A DNA stretch of 52,438 nt, taken from the NCBI RefSeq assembly GCF_035325925.1, contig NZ_DAOKZA010000026.1:1-52438 (forward strand), in the 5' to 3' direction. A model generated the notes under the pieces. The model searched no databases. It saw only the letters and a program-made list of their open reading frames with translations, and had not been told where the DNA came from. The position numbers and the translations under genes are program-made. Source of the DNA: Calidifontimicrobium sp035325925. Its GTDB lineage: Bacteria > Pseudomonadota > Gammaproteobacteria > Burkholderiales > Burkholderiaceae_C. Each line of letters starts with the position of its first letter. Positions within the stretch are counted from its first letter, which is position 1. Positions 23,916 to 32,443 of this stretch are shown here, one piece after another.

Positions 23916-25313
23916 ATGGAACCGCGCCCCGGCCCGCCCGTGCCCGTCGCGGCGCTGCGCACGCTGATCGCCTCGCTCGAGGACGGGCTGCTCGAACGCG
24001 ACGCCGCGGTGCGGCTGGCGCTGCTCGCCGCGCTGGCCGGCGAACACGTGCTGCTGATCGGCCCGCCCGGCACCGCGAAGAGCGAGCTGGCACGCCGGCT
24101 GCACCGCGCGTTCGCCGACTGCCGCTACTTCGAGCGGCTGCTCACGCGCTTCTCGACGCCCGAAGAGCTGTTCGGCCCGCTGTCGCTGAAGGCGCTCGAG
24201 GCCGACCGCTACGAGCGCCTGGTCGACGGCTACCTGCCCACCGCCGGCGTGGCCTTCCTCGACGAAGTGTTCAAGGCCAACTCGGCGATCCTCAACGCGC
24301 TGCTGACGCTGCTCAACGAGCGCGAATTCGACAACGGCGCCGGCCGCGCGCGCACGCCGCTGATCAGCGTGGTCGGCGCCAGCAACGAGGTGCCCGCCGA
24401 CGAGGCGCTGCTCGCGTTCTACGACCGCTTCCTCGTGCGCGTGCCGGTGCAGCCGGTCAGCGACGCGGCGTTCGACGCGTTGCTCGCGCTGGCGCCCGGC
24501 GATGCCGCGCCGGTGCCGCTGAGCGCCGCCGCGCGCGACGCGGTGCGGCAAGCGCGCGACCGCGTCGCGCTCGGCGACGACTTGCGCGACGCGCTGCACG
24601 CGCTGCGCGCGCGGCTGCGCGACGACGGCATCGCGGTGTCCGACCGTCGCTGGCGCCAGTTCGTCGGCCTGCTGCGCACCGCGGCGGCCACCGAGCACCG
24701 CGCCACGGTCGACGCGTTCGACCTGTGGCTCGCGCCTTACGTGCTGGCGCACGAGCCGGCGCAGCAGCCGGCGCTGGTGGACTGGTTCGTCGAGCGCGTC
24801 GCCGACGCCGCGCCGCACGACCTGCCGTGGCTGGCGCGCGCCGTCGAGGCGTTCGAGCGGCAGCTCGAGATCGAACGTTCGCTGCCCGCCGACGAAGGCG
24901 ACGACGCGGCGGGCAAGATCGCGCTGGCGCGCGCGGTCGGCGGCGCGCAGCCCGAGGGCGGCATGCTGCGCATCGTCGCCGAGGCGCTCGAGCAGCGCCT
25001 GCGCCGGCGTTTCAGCCCGGTGCACGTCGACGCGCGCTGCGCCCAGGTCGACGCGGTGGCCGCCGACGCGCGCCGTGCGCGCGACGAGGCGCAGGCGCGC
25101 CTGACTGCGCTGCGGGCGAGGCTGGCCGACCGGCTGTGGCTGCCCCCGACGCTGGCCGACCGGCTGCGGCGGGGCCCGGCGGCGACGCTGGCGCAGGCAC
25201 AGGCGCTGCTCGACCGCCTGGCCGCGGTGCGCGACGGGTTCGCCGCGCTGCCAGTCGACCCGGCGCTGGCCGGTGAAGCCCCGGCGCCGGTGGTGCTGGC
25301 GGCCCCGGCCTGA
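23916..25313 (+). CDS. RavA-like MoxR AAA+ ATPase
   Basis: The 465-residue product has a MoxR/RavA AAA+ module at residues 1-290: Walker A GPPGTAKS (49-56), RFSTPEELFGPLSLKAL (79-93), Walker B VAFLDE (112-117), SNE sensor 1 and VSDRRWRQFVGLL. These match E. coli RavA closely. The C-terminal 170 residues are helical and unlike the E. coli LARA domain. With its VWA partner it should form an ATP-driven chaperone-like complex; RavA-ViaA is known to act on respiratory complexes and membrane phospholipid and to influence aminoglycoside uptake. Only six bases separate the two genes. Confidence 0.9.
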   Translation: MEPRPGPPVPVAALRTLIASLEDGLLERDAAVRLALLAALAGEHVLLIGPPGTAKSELARRLHRAFADCRYFERLLTRFSTPEELFGPLSLKALEADRYERLVDGYLPTAGVAFLDEVFKANSAILNALLTLLNEREFDNGAGRARTPLISVVGASNEVPADEALLAFYDRFLVRVPVQPVSDAAFDALLALAPGDAAPVPLSAAARDAVRQARDRVALGDDLRDALHALRARLRDDGIAVSDRRWRQFVGLLRTAAATEHRATVDAFDLWLAPYVLAHEPAQQPALVDWFVERVADAAPHDLPWLARAVEAFERQLEIERSLPADEGDDAAGKIALARAVGGAQPEGGMLRIVAEALEQRLRRRFSPVHVDARCAQVDAVAADARRARDEAQARLTALRARLADRLWLPPTLADRLRRGPAATLAQAQALLDRLAAVRDGFAALPVDPALAGEAPAPVVLAAPA

Positions 25314-25319
25314 CCGCGC

Positions 25320-26798
25320 GTGACCCCGCGCGACGCGCCCTACCACCGGCTCGCGAACCTGCCGCGCGCGCTGTGGCTGGCGGCGCTGACGACCAGCGGC
25401 GGCAGCGCCGCGCGGCGGCTGGCGGACCTGCCGCGCTGGCGCGACGCGCTCGAGGCCGGCGTGCTGCCGCCGCCCGAAGCCGACTGCGGCGACGCGCCGC
25501 TGTTCGGTGCACTGCGCGAAGCGGTCGGCGAACTCGACCTGCCGTCGCTCGCGCGCGGCGTGCCGGCGCTGGCCGAGCAGGTGCTGCGCACGCTGCTGTG
25601 GCACGCCGACCGCGTGATCGACCGCGCGGTGCACGAGCCGCGCGACGCCGCCGTCGCACGCGCGGTGCGCGACTTCCGCGACGAGTGGCGCATCGAGCGC
25701 GCCGACCGCGACGAGGCGCTGGCGCTGCTGCAGGGGCTCGGCGACCTGGCCCGGCTGCGCTGGGACGAACTGCAGGGGCTGTGGCGGCGCCGCGAGTGGC
25801 GCGAGGCGCAGCGGCTGGCCGCGCTGCTCGGGCGCGCGCCGGCGCTGGTCGAGTTGCTGCGCCGGCTCGGCCGCCGCGAGGTGGCCGTCGTGCCGCGAGC
25901 GCCGGCGCCGCTGCCGCAAGCGGGCCGCGCCGCGCCGGTGCCGCTGGTCGCGATCGAGACCCGGCTGCCCGACGCCCCCGGCGAGATCACCGGCATCCGG
26001 CTGTCGGACCGGCTCGAGCGCCAGCTCGCCGCCGAGGCGGCGCTGATGCACCACCCGGTCGGCCACAAGCTGTGGCGCGCGCGCCGCGCCGAGTCGCGCC
26101 TGCTGACCTGGGAGAGCGAGGCGGTGCTGGTCGACTGGCGCGCCGACCCGGCGGCGCGACCGCGCACGCCGGCGGCGCCGGCGTCGCCGCCGCCGCTGCA
26201 GCGCGGGCCGATCGTCGTGTGCCTCGACACCTCGGGTTCGATGGCCGGCGCGCCCGAGCAGCTGGCCAAGGCGCTGGTGCTGCAGGCGCTGCGCACCGCG
26301 CACGCCGAGCGGCGCGGCTGCAAGCTGATCGCGTTCGGCGGCCCCGGCGAGATCGTCGAGCGCGACCTCGACGACGGCGCCGCCGGGCTGCACGCGCTGG
26401 CCGACCTGCTCGGCCAGGGCTTCGACGGCGGCACCGACGTGCAGGGGCCGATCGAACGAGCGGTCGAGACGGTGCACGCCGCCGCCGGCGCCGCGCGCTG
26501 GGCCGGCGCCGACCTGCTGATCGTCAGCGACGGCGAGTTCGGCTGCACGGCGGCCACGCTCGAGCGGCTCGACGCGGCGCGCGACGCGCTGGGCCTGCGC
26601 GTGCAGGGCATCCTGATCGGCGACCGCGAGACGATGGGGCTGCTCGAGGTCTGCGACGACATCTTCTGGGTGCGCGACTGGCGCCGCTTCGGCGGCGACG
26701 CCGCCGGCGACTTCTCGCCGGTGCACAGCCGCAGCCTGACCGCGATGTACTTCCCGAACGCGCTGAGCGAGCGCGCGGCGCGGCACCGCAAGGGTTGA
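25320..26798 (+). CDS. ViaA-like VWA-domain protein
   Basis: The 492-residue product has the ViaA organisation: a helical N-terminal region (1-290, including the ELQGLWRRREWREAQRLAAL repeat-like helix also seen in ViaA) and a C-terminal von Willebrand A domain. The MIDAS site is DTSGSMAG (303-310), with the Thr of GFDGGTDVQG and the Asp of IVSDGEFG completing the metal site. It starts with GTG six bases after the ATPase stop and is its obligate partner by analogy with RavA-ViaA. A 134-bp gap then separates it from the sensor kinase. Confidence 0.9.
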   Translation: MTPRDAPYHRLANLPRALWLAALTTSGGSAARRLADLPRWRDALEAGVLPPPEADCGDAPLFGALREAVGELDLPSLARGVPALAEQVLRTLLWHADRVIDRAVHEPRDAAVARAVRDFRDEWRIERADRDEALALLQGLGDLARLRWDELQGLWRRREWREAQRLAALLGRAPALVELLRRLGRREVAVVPRAPAPLPQAGRAAPVPLVAIETRLPDAPGEITGIRLSDRLERQLAAEAALMHHPVGHKLWRARRAESRLLTWESEAVLVDWRADPAARPRTPAAPASPPPLQRGPIVVCLDTSGSMAGAPEQLAKALVLQALRTAHAERRGCKLIAFGGPGEIVERDLDDGAAGLHALADLLGQGFDGGTDVQGPIERAVETVHAAAGAARWAGADLLIVSDGEFGCTAATLERLDAARDALGLRVQGILIGDRETMGLLEVCDDIFWVRDWRRFGGDAAGDFSPVHSRSLTAMYFPNALSERAARHRKG

Positions 26799-26932
26799 CC
26801 CGGGACGCGGGGGCGGCGCCGCGTCGCCGCCGGCTGCAGCCTGTGCCGCGGGTGCGGCAGCCCGTCGCAGCGCCGTGGCCGCGGCACGGCCCGGCTCGCT
26901 ACAGTGCGCCACGCACCGAACACCGGCACCCG

Positions 26933-28432
26933 ATGAACGCCACGTCCCCGCCCCCCTCGCCACCGGCGCCCCCCGCCGCGCCGGCTTCGCCCGGGCGCTG
27001 GCAGCACGCTGGCGGCGCGCTGGTGCGCGGCTTCCACGCCTACGCCAACTGGCTCGTCGGCATCAGCTGGAAGCGCTTCATCGTGCTGTCGGTGCTGCTG
27101 CTGATCGTCGTCAACATCGTCGCCGAGATCCCGCCGTTCAGCTGGACCGTCAGCGAGACGGTCACCGAGCGGCCACCGCGCGCCGCGGCGGTGAAGCCAC
27201 CGCCGGCGCCGCTGCCGCCGGCCCCGCCGGCGCCGGCCGGCGACCGCGAGCCGCTGATCAAGATCGAGCGCCCGGGGCGCGACGGCGACGGCGTCGAGAT
27301 CTCGATCGGCGAGAAGGGCATCCGCATCAAGCCCAGCGCCCGGTCTGCGGGCGGCGCGTCCGGCGACGCCGCCGCACGCGCCGCCGAGGCGGCGTCGGCC
27401 GCCGAAACCGCCGCCGCACAGGCCGCCAGCGCCGCCGAGGCAGCGTCCGGCATCGAGATCCGCCTGCCGCCGGGCACGAGCGAGGCGGTGCGCGAGGCCG
27501 TCGAGGAGGTGCGCCGCGAGGTGCTCGACGCGGCCGAGGAGGCCCGGCGCGACGCCGAGGAGGCGGTGCGCGACGCCGAGCGCGCCGTGCGCGAGGCCGG
27601 CGAGGCGGCGAAGGAGGCGGCGCGCGACGCGGCCCCGCGCATCCGCGTGACCAAGGTGCGGCTGGGCGACTTCCTGCCCGACCTCGCGCTGATCTGGATC
27701 TTCGGCTCGATGATCCTGAAGATCACCTACAAGGGCCGCATGCAAGCCGAGGTCAAGGCGGCGATGGCCACCGAGACCGCCGAGGCCGAGCAGCTCAAGC
27801 GCCAGCTCGTCGAAGCGCGCATGGCGGCGATGCAGGCGCAGGTCGAACCGCACTTCCTGTTCAACACGCTGGCGTCGATCGACCACCTGATCGAGACCGA
27901 CCCGCCGCGCGCCAGCCAGATGCAGAAGCACCTGATCGCGCTGCTGCGCGCCAGCATGCCGACGATGCGCGAGACGCAGGTCGGCGCGGTGCGCGAGCTC
28001 GGCCGCGAGATGGCGGTGATCCGGCCGTACCTCGAGATCCTGAAGATGCGCATGGAGGACCGGCTGCAGCTCGACACCTGCGTGCCCGCCGGGCTGCTGA
28101 CCGCCGAGTTCCCGCCGATGATGCTGCAGACGCTGGTCGAGAACGCGATCAAGCACGGGCTCGAGCCCAAGCCCGAAGGCGGCACGCTGCGCGTGTGCGC
28201 CGAGGTCGTCGACGGCCGCCTCGAGGTGACGGTGGCCGACACCGGCGTGGGCTTCGGCGCCGCCGACACCGCCGGCACCGGCGTCGGGCTGGAGAACATC
28301 CGCGAGCGGCTGAGGCTGCTGTACGGCAGCCGCGCGTCGCTGACCATGGCCGCCCAGCCCGGCGGCGGCACGGTGGCGACGATCGCCGTGCCCTACGTCG
28401 CGCGCGCGCGCGCCGAGGGCGGCGAGGCGTGA
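26933..28432 (+). CDS. LytS/His_kinase-family sensor kinase with Ala/Glu-rich helical sensor
   Basis: The 499-residue product has a Pro-rich cytoplasmic N terminus (1-25), TM1 (about 48-66), an extracytoplasmic region (67-246) and TM2 (248-265), then a His_kinase domain with phosphoacceptor His307 in EPHFLFN and an ATPase domain (N-box VENAIKHG 402-409, G1 DTGVGFG 436-442, G2 GTGVGLEN 448-455). The sensor part combines a Pro-rich spacer, a short beta patch (KIERPGRDGDG and ISIGEKGIRI), and about 90 residues of Ala/Glu/Arg amphipathic helix (142-172 and 184-234). I know no described sensor of that composition. TACAGT at 26900-26905 may be its -10. The stop overlaps the next start. Confidence 0.88.
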   Translation: MNATSPPPSPPAPPAAPASPGRWQHAGGALVRGFHAYANWLVGISWKRFIVLSVLLLIVVNIVAEIPPFSWTVSETVTERPPRAAAVKPPPAPLPPAPPAPAGDREPLIKIERPGRDGDGVEISIGEKGIRIKPSARSAGGASGDAAARAAEAASAAETAAAQAASAAEAASGIEIRLPPGTSEAVREAVEEVRREVLDAAEEARRDAEEAVRDAERAVREAGEAAKEAARDAAPRIRVTKVRLGDFLPDLALIWIFGSMILKITYKGRMQAEVKAAMATETAEAEQLKRQLVEARMAAMQAQVEPHFLFNTLASIDHLIETDPPRASQMQKHLIALLRASMPTMRETQVGAVRELGREMAVIRPYLEILKMRMEDRLQLDTCVPAGLLTAEFPPMMLQTLVENAIKHGLEPKPEGGTLRVCAEVVDGRLEVTVADTGVGFGAADTAGTGVGLENIRERLRLLYGSRASLTMAAQPGGGTVATIAVPYVARARAEGGEA

Positions 28433-28797
28433 ACGACGTGCCGCGCCTGCTGCTCGCGGCGCTGGCGCTGCTGGTGCTGGCCAGCGCGCTGGCGGTGGCC
28501 GCCTGGCTCGTCTGGGGCCCGCCAATGGACCAGGTGCAGGTGATCGTCGACGGGCGCGAGTGGCAGCTGCCGCCGATGCACGTCGGCCACTGGCTGGTCG
28601 CCGCCGCGGCGCTGGTGCTGGTGTTCGCGCTGCTCGTGGTGCTGCTGCCGCTGGTGCTGCTGCTGGCCGTCGGGGTGCCGCTGCTGGTGGCCGGCGTCGT
28701 GCTCGCGGTGGTGCTGTCGCCGCTGTGGCTGCTCGTGCTGCTGCTGTGGTGGCTGTGGCGACGTGATCGACCCGCCGCGCCGCCGCACGCACAATGA
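28429..28797 (+). CDS. small membrane protein coupled to the sensor kinase and regulator
   Basis: The 122-residue product has one hydrophobic helix at about 5-30, a short exposed loop with beta character (DQVQVIVDGREWQLPPMHVG), then a long hydrophobic stretch (about 46-112, two or three helices rich in Leu/Val) and a basic tail. GTG at 28429 overlaps the kinase stop and its own stop overlaps the ATG of the regulator, so all three are translated in lockstep. This position suggests an accessory protein that gates the kinase, comparable in logic to LiaF beside LiaS-LiaR. No sequence family is recognised. An alternative GTG lies at 28438. Confidence 0.75.
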   Translation: MNDVPRLLLAALALLVLASALAVAAWLVWGPPMDQVQVIVDGREWQLPPMHVGHWLVAAAALVLVFALLVVLLPLVLLLAVGVPLLVAGVVLAVVLSPLWLLVLLLWWLWRRDRPAAPPHAQ

Positions 28798-29624
28798 GTG
28801 CGATGGACGCCCCCACCGCCGTGATCGCCGACGACGAACGCCTGATGCGCGAGCAGCTGCGCGCGCGGCTGGCCGAGGTCTGGCCCGAGCTGACGGTCGT
28901 CGCCGAGGCGCGCAACGGGCAGGAGGCGGTCGAGCTGGTCGCGTCGCACCGCCCCGACCTGGTGTTCCTCGACATCCGCATGCCCGGGCTGACCGGCGTG
29001 GAGGCGGCGCGGCGCATCGCGCAGCTCGAAGCCGATCCGGGCTGGCCCGACGACCGGCCGCTGCCCGAGATCGTGTTCATCACCGCCTACGACCAGTACG
29101 CGGTCGAGGCCTTCGAGCAGGGCGTGGCCGACTACGTGCTCAAGCCCGCCGAACGCGAGCGGCTGCAGCGCACGGTGCAGCGGCTGCGGGCGCGGCTGGC
29201 GCGTCGCGAGGGCGCGCCGCAGGCGCACGACGCCCCCGCCGCCGCACCGCTGCAGCAGCTGCTGCACAAGCTGGCCGCCGGCATGGGCCAGCCGAAGAGC
29301 TACCTGAAGTGGATCCAGGCCAGCGTCGGCGACACGATCCGCATGATCCCGGTCGACGAGGTGCTGTTCTTCGTCAGCGACGAGAAGTACACGCGCGTGC
29401 AGACCGCGGCCTTCGAGGCGCTGATCCGCAAGCCGATCAAGGAACTGGTCGACGAGCTCGACCCCGAGGTGTTCTGGCAGATCCACCGCAGCACGCTGGT
29501 CAACACGCGCCACGTCGCCGGCGTCACGCGCGACTTCCGCGGCCGCCAGCTCGTCGCGGTGCACGGCAGCACCGAGAAGCTCGAGGTCAGCCGCAGCTAC
29601 ACCGGGCTGTTCAAGAGCATGTGA
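28794..29624 (+). CDS. LytTR-family response regulator
   Basis: The 276-residue product has a receiver domain (about 1-135) with phosphoacceptor Asp60 in LVFLDIRMPG, acidic DDE at 13-15 and the conserved Lys of VLKPAERE. After a short linker comes a LytTR DNA-binding domain (about 165-275, YLKWIQASVGDTIRMIPVDE; FWQIHRSTLVNTRHV). It pairs with the kinase two genes upstream. LytTR regulators bind direct repeats and often control envelope or secreted functions; the target here is unknown. A CACAAT hexamer at 28790-28795 lies seven bases before an in-frame ATG at 28803, so a shorter, separately transcribed form is possible. Confidence 0.92.
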   Translation: MSAMDAPTAVIADDERLMREQLRARLAEVWPELTVVAEARNGQEAVELVASHRPDLVFLDIRMPGLTGVEAARRIAQLEADPGWPDDRPLPEIVFITAYDQYAVEAFEQGVADYVLKPAERERLQRTVQRLRARLARREGAPQAHDAPAAAPLQQLLHKLAAGMGQPKSYLKWIQASVGDTIRMIPVDEVLFFVSDEKYTRVQTAAFEALIRKPIKELVDELDPEVFWQIHRSTLVNTRHVAGVTRDFRGRQLVAVHGSTEKLEVSRSYTGLFKSM

Positions 29625-29723
29625 GCGCCGGCGCGGGCACGCCGGTGCGGCGTGCGGGTTCGCCGCGGCGGTAAACGCCGCCGCGCGCACCGGCGTTAGC
29701 ATGCATCAGGAGGTCCTCCCGCC

Positions 29724-30329
29724 ATGGTCACCGATGCCCGCCCCGGCAACCCCCTTCGCAGGCACCGACGCGTGTGGCTCGGCGCGGTCGCGCTGGCCGC
29801 GGCGGCGCTGCTCGCCGGCTGCGCCACCGGCCCCGAGGTGCGCACGACGGTCGAACGCGGCACCGACCTGTCGCGCTACCGCACGTTCGCCTTCGTCAGC
29901 CCGCTGGGGACCGACCGCGCCGGCTACCAGACCCTCGTTTCGCAGCACCTGAAGGCGTCGACGCGGCGCGAGCTCGAGGCGCGCGGACTGCGCCACGACG
30001 AGGCGGCGCCGCAGCTGCTGGTCAACTTCCACGCCGCGCTGGCCGAGCGCGTGCGCGTGAGCCCGGCGTCGGCGATGGTCGGCTTCGGCTACTACGGCTA
30101 CCGCCGCGGGCTCTACGCCGGCTGGCCGATCTGGGCCGAACGCGCCGAGGTGACGACCTACCAGGAAGGCACGGTCAACATCGACCTCGTCGACGCGCAG
30201 CGCAAGCAGCTGGTGTGGGAGGGCATCGTCGTCGGCCAGGTCACGCCGAAGGCGATGGACGACCTCGAGCGCTCGCTCGACCAGGCGGTGGTCGCGGCGT
30301 TCGCGAAGTTCCCGCTGCCGCCGCGCTGA
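29724..30329 (+). CDS. DUF4136-domain lipoprotein
   Basis: The 201-residue product has an Arg-rich n-region, a hydrophobic helix and lipobox LLAGC (Cys33). The DUF4136 domain follows: TDLSRYRTFAFVSPLG, DEAAPQLLVNFHAAL and the Gly/Tyr-rich FGYYGYRRGLYAGW, then EGTVNIDLVDAQRKQLVWEG and the final amphipathic helix. The family is widespread and of unknown function in the envelope. A strong Shine-Dalgarno (AGGAGGT at 29708-29714) suggests high translation. It lies 99 bases after the LytTR regulator and could be one of its targets; that is inference. Confidence 0.9.
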   Translation: MVTDARPGNPLRRHRRVWLGAVALAAAALLAGCATGPEVRTTVERGTDLSRYRTFAFVSPLGTDRAGYQTLVSQHLKASTRRELEARGLRHDEAAPQLLVNFHAALAERVRVSPASAMVGFGYYGYRRGLYAGWPIWAERAEVTTYQEGTVNIDLVDAQRKQLVWEGIVVGQVTPKAMDDLERSLDQAVVAAFAKFPLPPR

Positions 30330-30338
30330 GCCGCCGGC

Positions 30339-32381
30339 TCAGCCGCCGTCGACCGGCGCCGGCGCCGTCGCGGCGAGCTGCGCGCGCAGCTGCTTCAGCC
30401 GCTCCCTCGGATCGACCTTCGGCTGCGTCTCGCCCAGCTTCATCTCGGCGATGAAGCGGCTGGGCACGCCGGCCACGGTGTCGCGGCCGCGCTTGCGCCG
30501 CCGCAGCGTGCTCACCGCCAGCGTGCGCTGCGCGCGCGTGATGCCCACGTACATCAGCCGGCGCTCCTCCTCGAGCCGCTGGGGCGTCGTCTCGTCGTCG
30601 TCGGAGCGAAAGGGCAGCAGCCCCTCGTTGACGCCGGCGAGGAACACGTGCGGCCACTCGAGCCCCTTGGCCGCGTGCAGCGTCGACAGCGTGACCACGT
30701 CCTGCTGCGCGTCGCGTTCGGCCAGGCTGAGGATCACGCTGATCGTCTGCGCCACCTGCAGCACCGACTGGCGCTCGGTCTCGAAGGTGCCGGCGTCCTG
30801 CACGATGTCGCCGCCGCAGCGCCGCGCGATCCAGTCGACGAAGTCGACCACGTTGGTCCAGCGCGCGGCGGCGAGCCGCGCGCTGTCCTCGCCGTCGTGC
30901 AGGTGCTGCTCGTAGCCGATGTCCTTCAGCCAGTCGAGCAGCAGCGCGCGCGCCGCCTCGGCACCCTCGGTGTGGCGCGCGCGGTACTCGAGGTCGGCGA
31001 CGTATCGGCCGAACTCGTGCAGCGACCCCAGCGCCTTGGCGCCCAGCGCGGTCTCGAGCGTCGGTGCCGACAGCGCCTCGTACAGGCTGCACCTGCGCTG
31101 CGCGGCGAACTCGCCGAGCCTGCCCAGCGTGGTGTGGCCGATGCCGCGCTTGGGCGTACTCACCGCGCGCAGGAACGCCGGGTCGTCGTCGGGGTTGACG
31201 AGCAGACGCAGCCAGGCGGTGAGGTCCTTGATCTCGGCGCGGTCGAAGAAGCTGGTGCCCCCCGAGACCTTGTACGGGATCTGCGCCGCGCGCAGCTTCT
31301 GCTCGAAAGCCTTGGCCTGGTGGTTGGCGCGGTACAGCACCGCGAAGTGAGAGAACTTCGCCGCCGCGCCCTGCCCGCGCAGCGACTGGATCAGCGCCAC
31401 CGCGCGCTCGGCCTCGTGCTCCTCGCCGTCGCACTCGAGCACGCGCACCGGCTCGCCGTCGCCGAGCGCGCTCCACAGCTTCTTGTCGAACAGCTTCGGG
31501 TTGGCGGCGATGACCGCGTTCGCCGCGCGCAGGATGTGGCCGGTCGAGCGGTAGTTCTGCTCCAGCGCGATGACCTTCAGCCGCGGGTAGTCCTGCGGCA
31601 GGCGCTTCAGGTTGTCGAGCGTCGCGCCGCGCCAGCCGTAGATGCTCTGGTCGTCGTCGCCGACGGCGGTGAACACGCCGCGCTCGCCGACCAGCGCCTT
31701 GAGCAGGTCGTACTGCACCGCGTTGGTGTCTTGCACCTCGTCGACCAGCACGTGGCGAAAACGCTCGCGCCACTTGTCGCGCACCGCGACGTCGCGCTGC
31801 AGCAGCGCCAGCGGCAGCCCGATCAGGTCGTCGAAGTCGACCGCCTGGTACGCGGCGAGCCGCTCCTGGTAGCGCTGCATCACCCGCGCGGCGACCGCTT
31901 CGTCGTCGTCGGCCGCGGCGGCCGCCGCCTGCGCCGCGTCCAGGCCCTGGTTCTTCCACAGGCTGATCGTCCACTGCCAGCGCCGCGCGACTTTCGCGTC
32001 GGTGGTGCCGACGTCGCGCAGCACGCCGAGCACGTCGTCGGCGTCGAGGATCGAGAAGTTCGGCTTCAGCCCGATCGCCGGCCCGTCCTCGCGCAGCAGG
32101 CGCACGCCCAGGCTGTGGAAGGTCGACACCACCAGGGTCTTGGCCGCGCGCGCGCCGACCAGCGCGCGGGCACGCTCGCGCATCTCGACGGCGGCCTTGT
32201 TGGTGAAGGTGATCGCGGCGATCTGCGCCGGCTCGAGCCCGGTGGCCAGCAGGCGCGCGATCTTGTGCGTGATCACGCGCGTCTTGCCCGAGCCGGCGCC
32301 GGCCAGCACCAGGCAGGGGCCGTGCAGGTGGTGCACGGCGTCGAGCTGGGCAGGGTTCAGGCGTTCGGTCGCGTCGGCCAT
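30339..32381 (-). CDS. rep: ATP-dependent DNA helicase Rep (UvrD/PcrA family)
   Basis: The 680-residue product has all superfamily 1A motifs: Q motif LNPAQLDAV, Walker A AGAGSGKT (27-34), TFTNKAA, VDEVQDTN, GDDDQSIYGWRGA, EQNYRSTG, TLHAAKGLEW and VGITRAQ. Length and the motif texts fit Rep, a 3'-5' helicase that clears proteins ahead of replication forks. The ATG at 32381 follows a TATCAT hexamer on the minus strand (32403-32408). It is convergent with the DUF4136 lipoprotein gene, with only nine bases between stops. Confidence 0.93.
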   Translation of the reverse strand: MADATERLNPAQLDAVHHLHGPCLVLAGAGSGKTRVITHKIARLLATGLEPAQIAAITFTNKAAVEMRERARALVGARAAKTLVVSTFHSLGVRLLREDGPAIGLKPNFSILDADDVLGVLRDVGTTDAKVARRWQWTISLWKNQGLDAAQAAAAAADDDEAVAARVMQRYQERLAAYQAVDFDDLIGLPLALLQRDVAVRDKWRERFRHVLVDEVQDTNAVQYDLLKALVGERGVFTAVGDDDQSIYGWRGATLDNLKRLPQDYPRLKVIALEQNYRSTGHILRAANAVIAANPKLFDKKLWSALGDGEPVRVLECDGEEHEAERAVALIQSLRGQGAAAKFSHFAVLYRANHQAKAFEQKLRAAQIPYKVSGGTSFFDRAEIKDLTAWLRLLVNPDDDPAFLRAVSTPKRGIGHTTLGRLGEFAAQRRCSLYEALSAPTLETALGAKALGSLHEFGRYVADLEYRARHTEGAEAARALLLDWLKDIGYEQHLHDGEDSARLAAARWTNVVDFVDWIARRCGGDIVQDAGTFETERQSVLQVAQTISVILSLAERDAQQDVVTLSTLHAAKGLEWPHVFLAGVNEGLLPFRSDDDETTPQRLEEERRLMYVGITRAQRTLAVSTLRRRKRGRDTVAGVPSRFIAEMKLGETQPKVDPRERLKQLRAQLAATAPAPVDGG

Positions 32382-32443
32382 CGGCTCAGGCAAAGGGGGC
32401 GGATGATAGCCAAGCGCGGCGCTTCGACACCGGCGCGACGGCG

